NCBI GenBank assembly: GCA_002364005.1
Contig: DEXG01000004.1
Coordinates: 131,627-181,300 of the forward strand
Source: Phycisphaerales bacterium UBA3190
GTDB lineage: Bacteria > Planctomycetota > Phycisphaerae > Phycisphaerales > UBA1924
Direction: 5' to 3'
Length of the DNA stretch: 49,674 nt
A program made the translations under genes and the position numbers. Under the pieces are notes generated by a model. The model saw only the letters and a program-made list of their open reading frames with translations, made no database searches and was not told the DNA's origin. Positions 9,457-16,354 of this stretch are shown here, in pieces (within the stretch, counting starts at the first letter, position 1; every line of letters begins with the position of its first letter).

Positions 9457-9487
9457 GGTCCCCGTACGGCGTGCGGGGGCCTTTCTT
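9457..9487 (+). terminator. Intrinsic terminator of tkt
   Basis: An 8-bp GC-rich stem (GGTCCCCG at 9457-9464 with CGGGGGCC at 9474-9481, one G-T pair) and a 9-base loop are followed by TTTCTT. It lies 30 bases after the tkt stop, so tkt is probably monocistronic and insulated from the following cassette. Confidence 0.8.
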
Positions 9488-9544
9488 GATGTGCATTTTG
9501 AACATGAAAAGTTTCTCAATATTCGCATGTGCCACTTGCAAGCG

Positions 9545-10099
9545 ATGAGAAAGGCAATTATTCTGAGCCCATGGGAAGCACCGGTGCAAACTCGGCTCAA
9601 CTCGGCTCAACTCGGCTCAACTCGACTGGATTCGCTGAGAACGACGGTGGCATACTTCCTCGCCACGCTCCTGATTCTCGCCACTTTCGCAAAGATCTAC
9701 TCCCCGAACGAGACGCTTGAAACCATACGGGCACTGGGCGGTTTCATCTCGATGGAATCAGACGCGGTGGCGAAGGGCGTGTTCGCGCTACTCGTCGCCG
9801 TTGAGTGGGTCATCGGAGTTTCCGTGTTTCTGTTTATGGGGTGCCGTGTTCCGCGGGTTGCGCTCTTCGGCATTTACGCGGCGTTCACCGTCGCAACTTT
9901 GACGCTGCTTGTCTGGTCGCCGGAGACTGGCTGCGGCTGCGCCGTTCTCGGCGGCGATACCGTCTCGGCATCCACGGCAGGAAAATCGTTCGCCCTACTC
10001 GGTTTGGCCGCGTGTCAGCTTCCAGATATGGATATCCGGCGCACATCCCGAAGGGCATTCTCAGAAAATCAAGACACCCAATTGAGAGGAGTATCATGA
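9545..10099 (+). CDS. MauE/DoxX-like redox-associated integral membrane protein
   Basis: The predicted protein has four transmembrane segments (VAYFLATLLILATFAKIY; KGVFALLVAVEWVIGVSVFLF; VALFGIYAAFTVATLTLLVW; a weaker one around SFALLGLAACQL), with the motif SPETGCGCAVLGG after the third. Four helices and a Cys-Gly-Cys pair are the hallmark of MauE-like proteins; MauE supports maturation of the disulfide-rich methylamine dehydrogenase small subunit. The start is uncertain: ATG 9545, GTG 9491, or GTG 9647, which has GAGAA upstream and would place the first helix at the N-terminus. The first two run through a decamer tandem repeat. The stop overlaps the next start (ATGA), indicating translational coupling to the Cys-rich peptide. 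The function is inferred from topology, the Cys pair and the neighbours. Confidence 0.72.
   Translation: MRKAIILSPWEAPVQTRLNSAQLGSTRLDSLRTTVAYFLATLLILATFAKIYSPNETLETIRALGGFISMESDAVAKGVFALLVAVEWVIGVSVFLFMGCRVPRVALFGIYAAFTVATLTLLVWSPETGCGCAVLGGDTVSASTAGKSFALLGLAACQLPDMDIRRTSRRAFSENQDTQLRGVS
9591..9624 (+). repeat. Tandem decamer repeat (CTCGGCTCAA x 3.4)
   Basis: Three perfect copies of CTCGGCTCAA (9591-9620) are followed by a partial copy. The unit is 10 bases, so a change in copy number would shift the reading frame of the MauE-like gene if translation begins at 9491 or 9545, or alter the leader if it begins at GTG 9647. Confidence 0.9.
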
Positions 10100-10398
10100 T
10101 GTTGGCAAGATCGAAATCAGTATTGCTGGGCGTAGGAAGCGCCCTTGTCGTAGCGGGCGTCAGTTTGGCGGGCGGTTCTTGGGACGGACCCGATTGCGTC
10201 ACAGGCGATGGTAAAACCTGCACCGCTTGTTCGAACTGTGTGCCGAATATCCTAGGTGATTATATCTGTGGCAATGTGGAAGCCACTGCTACCTGTAGCG
10301 GGGGCACGACGGCGGTATGCTCTGCGGAGGACGGTGTTTACTCGGCGGGGTGTGTCTCAACCCCCGTACCGATACCACCGGAACCAAATCCAAGTTAG
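10096..10398 (+). CDS. Exported cysteine-rich small protein, unknown
   Basis: This 100-residue protein has a signal sequence (MMLARSKSVLLGVGSALVV, then AGVSLAGG) and a mature part of about 75 residues with eight cysteines (in DC, TC, AC, NC, IC, TC, VC and GC contexts), one Trp, many Gly/Ser/Thr, and a Pro-rich tail, STPVPIPPEPNPS. An even number of closely spaced Cys in an exported protein suggests disulfides. The ATG at 10096 has GAGAGGA 5 bases upstream and overlaps the stop of the MauE-like gene by ATGA, so the two are coupled. I recognise no family. By position it is the likely client of the MauE-like protein; whether it is structural, an electron carrier or a secreted effector is unknown. 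Confidence 0.78.
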   Translation: MMLARSKSVLLGVGSALVVAGVSLAGGSWDGPDCVTGDGKTCTACSNCVPNILGDYICGNVEATATCSGGTTAVCSAEDGVYSAGCVSTPVPIPPEPNPS

Positions 10399-10431
10399 GT
10401 GAGCCCATATATACAGAGGACTTCTCAATGC

Positions 10432-10452
10432 ATGGAGAACTCCATTATTTTT
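10432..10452 (+). terminator. Weak hairpin plus T-run between the Cys-rich gene and the next gene
   Basis: ATGGAG (10432-10437) and CTCCAT (10440-10445) form an inverted repeat, followed by TATTTTT. The stem is short (5 bp with a 4-base loop), so it would act at most as a partial terminator, leaving the upstream Cys-rich gene more highly expressed than the downstream genes. Confidence 0.4.
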
Positions 10453-10463
10453 GAGACGAGCCC

Positions 10464-11216
10464 ATGAACAAGAAACTGCTGGCTTCCGCGCTGCTCGGCT
10501 CCGCCATCCTGGTCGGGGCGATCGCTATTGTACGCGTCTCCCGGGTTCAGACGCCGAGCCCTGTCTTGCCCGATCCCGGCGTTGACTACCGCCAGGAGTT
10601 CACGAACACCCGGGATGGGGACGGCGACCGTTACTCGCGCGCGCAGACCCGTGAGGACTTCCGTAAGGCAGTGGATGCGAAGTTGGCCGGAGCGGGAGTT
10701 GAACGGGCCGAGCAGGCGTCAGCCCTGCTGGCTCTGCGAGCCGACCTGCTCTTTGATCCGGATTTTGAGCGGTGGAGCGCTTACGCGGGAGGGCTTCATC
10801 GCAATGCGCGCTCGGGCTGGGTCGTTCCATCGGAACCGGATTTTCGGGAGCGATGGGAAATGTTGGCGGCCGCCTACCGTGATCCGGTGATCGATACGGA
10901 CAGACTCTGGGTGGAACATATTGACCCGTTCCGCAGTTTTCCAGAAACTCAGCCCGGCACGATCTGCATGCGAAATACAAGCAAATATTCGGCACCCTAT
11001 CCGTTCCATGTTCCCGAGGAGGATCGTGCAGAGGCCGAGGGAATCGAGGTGTTCGTGCCCGCGCAGATTCGTGATATGTCAGGAAAACCCGTGAATGTCA
11101 CGCTTTCGTTCGTCCTCGTGAGGGAGCAACCCCGCGCGGAATGGAAGGAGCGTGACATGTTCGTCTACATCGGATCGGAAGGCTTCGGTCGTGACCTACC
11201 CCAGCCGCCGTTCTGA
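10464..11216 (+). CDS. Membrane-anchored protein of unknown function in the MauE-like cassette
   Basis: The 250-residue product begins with a signal-anchor (MNKKLLASALLGSAILVGAI) followed by a polar exported domain. I recognise no domain. Visible features are a charged helical stretch (about 55-95, with REDFRKAVDAKLAG and RAEQASALLALRADLL), several Trp, a single Cys after the anchor (GTICMRNTSKYSAPYPF) and a C-terminal beta-rich part with NVTLSFVLVREQPR and MFVYIGSEGFG. It starts 65 bases after the Cys-rich gene, beyond a weak hairpin, and its last 26 bases overlap the GTG of the prepilin-like gene. It may be an accessory factor of the same exported system; the function cannot be deduced. Confidence 0.75.
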   Translation: MNKKLLASALLGSAILVGAIAIVRVSRVQTPSPVLPDPGVDYRQEFTNTRDGDGDRYSRAQTREDFRKAVDAKLAGAGVERAEQASALLALRADLLFDPDFERWSAYAGGLHRNARSGWVVPSEPDFRERWEMLAAAYRDPVIDTDRLWVEHIDPFRSFPETQPGTICMRNTSKYSAPYPFHVPEEDRAEAEGIEVFVPAQIRDMSGKPVNVTLSFVLVREQPRAEWKERDMFVYIGSEGFGRDLPQPPF

Positions 11217-11949
11217 ACGCACCGTTCGCACCGGCTTCACGCTTGTGGAAGCCCTCGTCGCGATGGGCATCATCGCTGTGCTCCTCGCCCTGCTGCTCCC
11301 GGCACTCGGGCTCATCCGCACGCACGCCCAACAACTCCGCTCGCTGAGCAACCTTCGCCAGATCGGTCAGTCCACATCCATGTACACCGATTCGTACGGG
11401 TCGTACTACTACGGAACCGGCGGCTGGATCCGCCGCCCGCCCGACCCAAGCCCCTTCGCCATCGGTTTCAGCGTCTGGCAACTGGACCACAACTGGCCCG
11501 CCCTCATCCACGACATCGCCCCGTGGACCGACCATTACCTCGTGTGGGTCTCGCCCCGCACCGACCCGCAGCCGTGGACCGAGCTCATCCGAGGCCCCCG
11601 CGGTACCAACCGGCTCCCCGTCTCCTATCAGTATTCGCACTCGTTCGTCGCCGACCCCGCCGTCTGGTCGGGGCGCACCAATCCGATCGACGAATCGAGC
11701 ATCGGCCCCATCCGCCCGTCCGGCGTCCGTTACCCATCATCCAAGGTGCTCATGTTCGACGCGGACCGATCGTATCTCCGCGAACCGCAGACCTTCGAAG
11801 ACCCGCGCCCCCTACTCTTCGCCGATGGATCGGCCCGGGCTGCTGATGAACACGAGGCGACAACGCCTGTTCAGAACCGACTCCTCCCAGAGCAACAGCC
11901 CCTCCTCTACCACGATACGCCCGAAGGCGTCCACGGCAGGGACTACTGA
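11191..11949 (+). CDS. Prepilin-type N-terminal methylation domain protein (pseudopilin-like)
   Basis: The 252-residue protein carries a class III/type IV prepilin signal: a short basic leader (YPSRRSERTVRT), cleavage site G|FTLVEAL with Glu at position +5, and a hydrophobic helix VAMGIIAVLLALLLPALG. The C-terminal half (YPSSKVLMFDADRSYL, then RPLLFADGSARA) resembles the planctomycete prepilin-type proteins that end with an x-D-G motif. The GTG at 11191 is chosen because GGAAGG lies 8 bases upstream; it overlaps the preceding gene by 26 bases, implying one operon. Such proteins are processed by a prepilin peptidase and assembled by type II secretion or pilus machinery, none of which is in the window. 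It ends the plus-strand cassette, convergent with the first dockerin gene. Confidence 0.85.
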   Translation: MTYPSRRSERTVRTGFTLVEALVAMGIIAVLLALLLPALGLIRTHAQQLRSLSNLRQIGQSTSMYTDSYGSYYYGTGGWIRRPPDPSPFAIGFSVWQLDHNWPALIHDIAPWTDHYLVWVSPRTDPQPWTELIRGPRGTNRLPVSYQYSHSFVADPAVWSGRTNPIDESSIGPIRPSGVRYPSSKVLMFDADRSYLREPQTFEDPRPLLFADGSARAADEHEATTPVQNRLLPEQQPLLYHDTPEGVHGRDY

Positions 11950-12021
11950 GCTTCAAAGTGAGAAAAGACTCAGCTCTTCAAGGGCCCGCCTGGTTTTTCA
12001 GGCAAACTGTTATTCAACCCA

Positions 12022-13125
12022 TCACGGGCAGCCCATGTTGTAGAGCGACAGGAAAATCGAAACATCGAAGAAGTTGAAGATGCCGTCCCCATTCAAGTCG
12101 GCCTCGGGGTCCTGCGCGTTGTAGGCGCTGAGGAAGGCCGACACGTCGAAGAAGTCCAGCTGACCGAAGGCGCCAGCGAGATCAGCGTCCGAGCATGGCG
12201 GGGTGATGGAGAAGACATAGACGCGATCGGTCTCGATCGCCGACACCACGATGCGTTGGGTGGTCCCGTCGTCGTCGATGTTGATGCCGCCCCAGTTGGT
12301 GACCGCCAGCCCGAGCTGCTGGAACATGGGCGTGGCGTCGCCGGTGGTGAGGTTGACGCGGTAGATCGCGTCGAGCGCGACATCGAGCACGAGCAGGTCA
12401 TCGCTGCGGGTATCGAAGACCACGCCCTGGGGATCGGCGAACACGACCCCGTTGGGGCTGAGTGTGGTCACGGTCCCGTCGTCGGCGAGGAGCTTGATGG
12501 CGGTGTTGCTGTCAGCGATGGCGATGGTGCTGCCCTTGACGGCGATGTCGACGGGATCTTCGAGTGTGCCGTTGTCGTCGCGCACGAAGAACTCGTTCTC
12601 GCTGACCGTTGGTGACCAGGACCAGACGGCGTCGGTGCCATTGAATCCGCGATCGGTCGAGACCATCATGCCGGGTGTGAGCAGGGTGCCCGTGTAGTCA
12701 TCGGGGACGGGCGTGATGCCCACGGGGTCGTCGTCGCCGCTGGCGAAGCCGGTGACCCATGTTGTCTCGGTCGCGTTGCCGTCGATGCTGAGGTCAACGC
12801 GGTGGATGTTCCCCGGGAAGTCCTCGCTGAAGAAGAGTGCCCCGGTGCTCGGGTCGTAGGCGATGCCCGCGACATCGTCGGTGTTGAGCAGCATCTCGGC
12901 GTTGCCGATCGAGTCGGCGCGGTAGATGTCGCCGCCGCGGATGGCGAGGTAGATCATGCCGTCGTCCGGATTGATCAGGGCCGACATGGGGTTGGTGAAG
13001 GCGAAGTCCGACTCGAGGTTCCAGCCCGACTCGGTGATGATTGGTCCGGTGCCGGCGAGGGTCACGGTGGTGTGTGCGGCCAGCGCGAGCAGCACGCTCG
13101 TGCAGGTTGTGATTCTGTTGTGCAT
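12022..13125 (-). CDS. Secreted beta-propeller protein with C-terminal dockerin-like domain
   Basis: The 367-residue product has a signal peptide (MHNRITTCTSVLLALAAHTT), a six-bladed beta-propeller of SMP-30/NHL style (about 30-300; repeated turns such as GIAYDPSTGALFFSED, GVVFDTRSDDLLVLDV and GGINIDDDGTTQRIVV), and a C-terminal dockerin-like domain. Its first calcium loop is degenerate (ADLAGAFGQLDFFD lacks the central Asp-Gly), while the second is intact (DLNGDGIFNFFD). The protein ends in GCP. ATG 13125 follows a GAGGGAGA Shine-Dalgarno; a longer frame to 13155 would only add charged residues before the signal. No active site is visible, so it may be a ligand-binding or structural surface protein. 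Confidence 0.88.
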   Translation of the reverse strand: MHNRITTCTSVLLALAAHTTVTLAGTGPIITESGWNLESDFAFTNPMSALINPDDGMIYLAIRGGDIYRADSIGNAEMLLNTDDVAGIAYDPSTGALFFSEDFPGNIHRVDLSIDGNATETTWVTGFASGDDDPVGITPVPDDYTGTLLTPGMMVSTDRGFNGTDAVWSWSPTVSENEFFVRDDNGTLEDPVDIAVKGSTIAIADSNTAIKLLADDGTVTTLSPNGVVFADPQGVVFDTRSDDLLVLDVALDAIYRVNLTTGDATPMFQQLGLAVTNWGGINIDDDGTTQRIVVSAIETDRVYVFSITPPCSDADLAGAFGQLDFFDVSAFLSAYNAQDPEADLNGDGIFNFFDVSIFLSLYNMGCP

Positions 13126-13222
13126 GATGTTGTCTCCCTCTCGGTGTCGTAGCACGCCCCATACGAAATATGCGGGGCTTTCAAACCCACTATAGAGGAT
13201 CCGAATGTGTTGACCAATGAAA

Positions 13223-13246
13223 AACCGGGCCCGATTGGGCCCGGTT
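13223..13246 (-). terminator. Terminator of the V8-like peptidase gene
   Basis: A perfect 10-bp stem (AACCGGGCCC with GGGCCCGGTT) has a 4-base loop. Read leftward, it is followed by TTTTTC. It lies 30 bases beyond the peptidase stop at 13276. Confidence 0.85.
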
Positions 13247-13275
13247 GGGAATGCGAAAGCGTTGTTCAGATCAGG

Positions 13276-15417
13276 TTATGGGCAACCAGCGCTGAACGCG
13301 GAAAGGAAGGCGGAAACATCAAAGAAGTTCCACTGGTTGTCGTTGTTCCAGTCACCGATCGGGGCCATGTTGTTGAACCCGGTCAGGAAGGCGCTGACAT
13401 CGAAGAAGTTGACCTGTCCATCTCCTGTGAGATCGACGGGGCAGTTGATCACGGTGATCGTGTCGGTGTCGGAAACCCAGTTGTTGCTGGTCGTCAGCTC
13501 GCTGTCCGAAGTCTCAACGCGGGTGCCGATGTAGTAGGTCCCGGCAGGCAGGTTTGCAGGGATCTGGACATTGGAGATCACCCAGACATCGTCGTCCACC
13601 GCGAGCGTGCCGTAGAAACGCTCTTCGAGGAACCAGTCACTGGTTGAGATGATGGTGTTTGTCGAGGCACGGAACTCAAGACGCACATCGTCTGCGGGGC
13701 GATCCCCGTAGTTCCAGGTGCGGTGCGTGACGCTCATGGTCTCGCCCGGGTAGTAGGTGCCCGAGACCGCGTTGCACAGCTCAGCGTCGAGGTCGGCGAA
13801 TGCCTGGCCCACGGTGATTTGCTGCGCGTCCCAGGTGTCGGTGTCGTTGTTGGAGCTCCAGGCGTCGGTCCCGGAATCGAGCTCAACGCCGATCCAGTAA
13901 TCACCGGGGGGTGTGTCGAGCGGGATCACGGGTGCTGGGACGACGAAGTTGAAGTTCTGCATCGCTGCGAAGTCAACGCTGTAGTTCCATGTGGCCAGGA
14001 GCGTATCGGCCGACGAGATGTTGTTGTTGCTCGACAGGTACACACGAATCGTGTAGGTATCGAGCCCGGGGTTTGCGTTGGTCGCGTTCACCATGGAGAC
14101 ATCGCATGAATCGTCCATCGCCTGACCCTGCAGGACCGTGGTCGAACCGCGTGCTCTGAAGCGGAGTGGTTCGATATCGAGGGTGTTCCCTCGGGTATCG
14201 TTCTCGAAGACGATCATGTCATCGACGAAGCCCTGCCAGAGCTTGGCATAGCGTCCTCTGGTGGTTCGGTTCGAGTTGGAGCAGACCGCGTGGACATACC
14301 GGTTGTCGCCATCGATGTAGTACATGCCAGAGCCGGACATACCACCCCAGACGGTGTCGAGGCAGTTGCCGCCGGTATCGAGCTCGAACTGGTTTCCGGG
14401 GCAGTCATCGATCGTGCCGAACCAGTAGTACATATCCCGGCCGTTGTGCAGCCCGGCTGTGGGGCAGTTCTCGCTGGGGTATGAGAAGTTGTTGTATGAG
14501 CGTGACTGGGCATCGCCGCAGCTGCCGCCGTAGGCCCAGGCGAACCAGCCGGTGAGCATACCGATGTTTCGGCTGCTGCCACGCGAGATACGGATGAGCC
14601 CGCAGTCGGCGTCGAAGTCACCGCTGTTGATGTAGTTGGTGCCCGCGATGAACGACGAGCCGAAGGCGGCGCCGTAGTTCTGGATGACCTCATCGCTGTC
14701 GGGCGAGCCGAACGGGCCGTTGTTGTTATCCCCGTCCCAGCCCGGGTAGATGTAGATGATGTCGGCCCAGTCGTCGATGTCCGAGTCACGGTTGTAGACG
14801 CAGTGGGCGGCACAGAGGACGACGCCCGGGTCCTGCATCGAGCCCGAGCAGGCGAACCAGCGGAAGTTGCCGTTGATATCGGTGAAGCGCATGACGAGCT
14901 TCACATTGCCCGATCGTGGCCAAGTGCCGAGTCCGGTGGCAACGGTCATGTTGCCGAACGAGCGTGTGGTCTCGATGGCGGTGTCAACACTGTTGTTGAA
15001 CCCGCGGTATTCGCCCTCGATGCTCTGCCCGAAATCAGCCGTGTTGACGGTGTTGGTGGGAAGCTCGTAGGTCTCCCCGGTCTCGGAGTCGTGGAAGGTC
15101 ATCGTCGAGGGTCCGTCGGCGAGCTTGCGGACACCCGGCGCGTCAGGGTTCGGCATCGGCAGCTCCGGGATCTGATCGATCGGCGGGTGCGGCAGTGAGA
15201 TGCGCTGGTCGTTGGAAACGCGTTGCAGGAACGACGCGTCGGCGTTGTGTTCGCCGGAGCTGGGCATGACTGGTGCCCCGTCGAGCGCGACAGGGCGTTG
15301 CCCATCCCGCAGCTCAAACTGCTGGCCGCTCTGCTGCTCAGCGGTGCTTGCGATAACAAGACTACCGAGCGACGCGATCAACGCGAGGCCCGGTACGATA
15401 GCGTACTTTCTCTTCAT
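13276..15417 (-). CDS. Secreted V8-like (trypsin-fold) serine endopeptidase with dockerin-like tail
   Basis: The 713-residue protein has a signal peptide (MKRKYAIVPGLALIASLGS), a propeptide-like region, a chymotrypsin-fold peptidase domain (about 150-400), two CARDB-like beta-sandwich domains (about 430-540 and 545-650), and the dockerin-like tail. The catalytic triad can be placed: His205 in VLCAAHCVY, Asp271 in GDFDADCGLIRI and Ser361 in GGMSGSGMYY. That arrangement is typical of the glutamyl-endopeptidase/V8 subgroup (GxSGS). The tail has two complete loops (DLTGDGQVNFFD, DWNNDNQWNFFD) and ends AGCP. An AGAGGGA ribosome site precedes the ATG. It diverges from the ArsR-type regulator gene, which could control it. 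It is probably an extracellular or surface-attached protease. Confidence 0.93.
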   Translation of the reverse strand: MKRKYAIVPGLALIASLGSLVIASTAEQQSGQQFELRDGQRPVALDGAPVMPSSGEHNADASFLQRVSNDQRISLPHPPIDQIPELPMPNPDAPGVRKLADGPSTMTFHDSETGETYELPTNTVNTADFGQSIEGEYRGFNNSVDTAIETTRSFGNMTVATGLGTWPRSGNVKLVMRFTDINGNFRWFACSGSMQDPGVVLCAAHCVYNRDSDIDDWADIIYIYPGWDGDNNNGPFGSPDSDEVIQNYGAAFGSSFIAGTNYINSGDFDADCGLIRISRGSSRNIGMLTGWFAWAYGGSCGDAQSRSYNNFSYPSENCPTAGLHNGRDMYYWFGTIDDCPGNQFELDTGGNCLDTVWGGMSGSGMYYIDGDNRYVHAVCSNSNRTTRGRYAKLWQGFVDDMIVFENDTRGNTLDIEPLRFRARGSTTVLQGQAMDDSCDVSMVNATNANPGLDTYTIRVYLSSNNNISSADTLLATWNYSVDFAAMQNFNFVVPAPVIPLDTPPGDYWIGVELDSGTDAWSSNNDTDTWDAQQITVGQAFADLDAELCNAVSGTYYPGETMSVTHRTWNYGDRPADDVRLEFRASTNTIISTSDWFLEERFYGTLAVDDDVWVISNVQIPANLPAGTYYIGTRVETSDSELTTSNNWVSDTDTITVINCPVDLTGDGQVNFFDVSAFLTGFNNMAPIGDWNNDNQWNFFDVSAFLSAFSAGCP

Positions 15418-15713
15418 CTGATGTATCCCTCTCGATACAGCGGCTATGCCGCAACAGAAATGTTTGGGGAAAAGACAGCAGAAACAACTACAAATCAGAT
15501 GATCGAGTTTCCCTCGTCCTGCTCTCGTTTTGAGTTCCCCCAGCGTGAATAACCCAGAAGCGGGTTCCTATTGGTACTATATCAACACAACGCGGCGTGT
15601 TCGGAGTGAAAGTCTTTCCTGACACAATCTTCTGAGCAGGAGCCCTGAATTGTCGTGTTGTCGACTCGGATCGGGCAGAGAGCTCTTTCACGAAGTGTAC
15701 AGGTGGTGACCGT
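15418..15713. promoter_or_regulatory. Divergent intergenic region, peptidase and ArsR-type regulator
   Basis: This 296-base gap must hold the promoters of the leftward peptidase gene and the rightward regulator gene. It is more AT-rich than the flanking genes (for example around 15470-15510 and 15570-15600). An AGGTGG Shine-Dalgarno lies upstream of ATG 15714. I see no clear operator palindrome and no small gene. Confidence 0.5.
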
Positions 15714-16307
15714 ATGAGTAAGAAGCGAAAGCCCATCAAAGACCTGCATGTGATTTATGACGCCGACAAGATGTGGGTGCTCGCATCGCCGATCCGTGTC
15801 GATGTGCTCAACGCGGTCTGCTCGCTCGAGCGGTGCTCGGTTGCTGATATCGCCGCGTTCACCGGGCGGACCCGTACCTCGCTGTACCCGCACATCGAGC
15901 AGCTGCTCGAAGCGGGCCTGATTCTTGAGGACGAGAAGCGCCTGGCGGGCAAACGATACGAGCAGCTCTACCGCCCCATCGCCCGCAGCGTCGCCACCAA
16001 GCACAACATCAAAGATCCGGACAATGTCGCATACCACCAGTCCTACGGCAACGCCGTCGGGCGGCTCATGGCCCGCCTGCACGAGCGGGCGACGGCTCAG
16101 CCCGATTCGGTGGTCCGAGGCCCCAACCGCGATACCTACGCGGGCATCTTCAGCGCCTGGGTTGATGACGAGTCGCTCGAAGAAGTGAATGAGATCGTCG
16201 ATCGGCTCTGGGAGATCTCACAGAGCACGCACCCGGGCGAGGGTAAGCGGCTGGTGAACATCGGCGTGCTCATGGCCCCCGATCGCCGGGCCAAACCCAA
16301 GCCATAA
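15714..16307 (+). CDS. Winged-helix transcriptional regulator, ArsR-like
   Basis: The 197-residue protein has an N-terminal winged helix-turn-helix (about 18-85): MWVLASPIRVDVLNAVCSL is the typical ArsR first helix, VADIAAFTGRTRTSLYPHI the recognition part, and AGLILEDEKRLAGKRYEQLY the wing. The C-terminal half (about 95-197) is helical and acidic (WVDDESLEEVNEIVDRLWE) and resembles the ligand or dimer domain of planctomycete ArsR-like regulators. There is no cysteine metal site of the classical ArsR kind. It is the only plus-strand gene inside the array of dockerin-tailed genes and diverges from the peptidase gene, so it may regulate neighbours; this is inference. Confidence 0.88.
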   Translation: MSKKRKPIKDLHVIYDADKMWVLASPIRVDVLNAVCSLERCSVADIAAFTGRTRTSLYPHIEQLLEAGLILEDEKRLAGKRYEQLYRPIARSVATKHNIKDPDNVAYHQSYGNAVGRLMARLHERATAQPDSVVRGPNRDTYAGIFSAWVDDESLEEVNEIVDRLWEISQSTHPGEGKRLVNIGVLMAPDRRAKPKP

Positions 16308-16335
16308 AAAAACACCGGCCTGAGCCGGTGCTGAA
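16306..16335. terminator. Bidirectional terminator between regulator and pentahaem cytochrome
   Basis: CACCGGC (16313-16319), loop CTGA, and GCCGGTG (16324-16330) form a perfect 7-bp stem. Leftward it is followed by seven T residues, an excellent terminator for the minus-strand cytochrome gene ending at 16355. Rightward it has only a weak T-tail. Confidence 0.85.
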
Positions 16336-16354
16336 AAGTCTCGATTCGGTGTGC

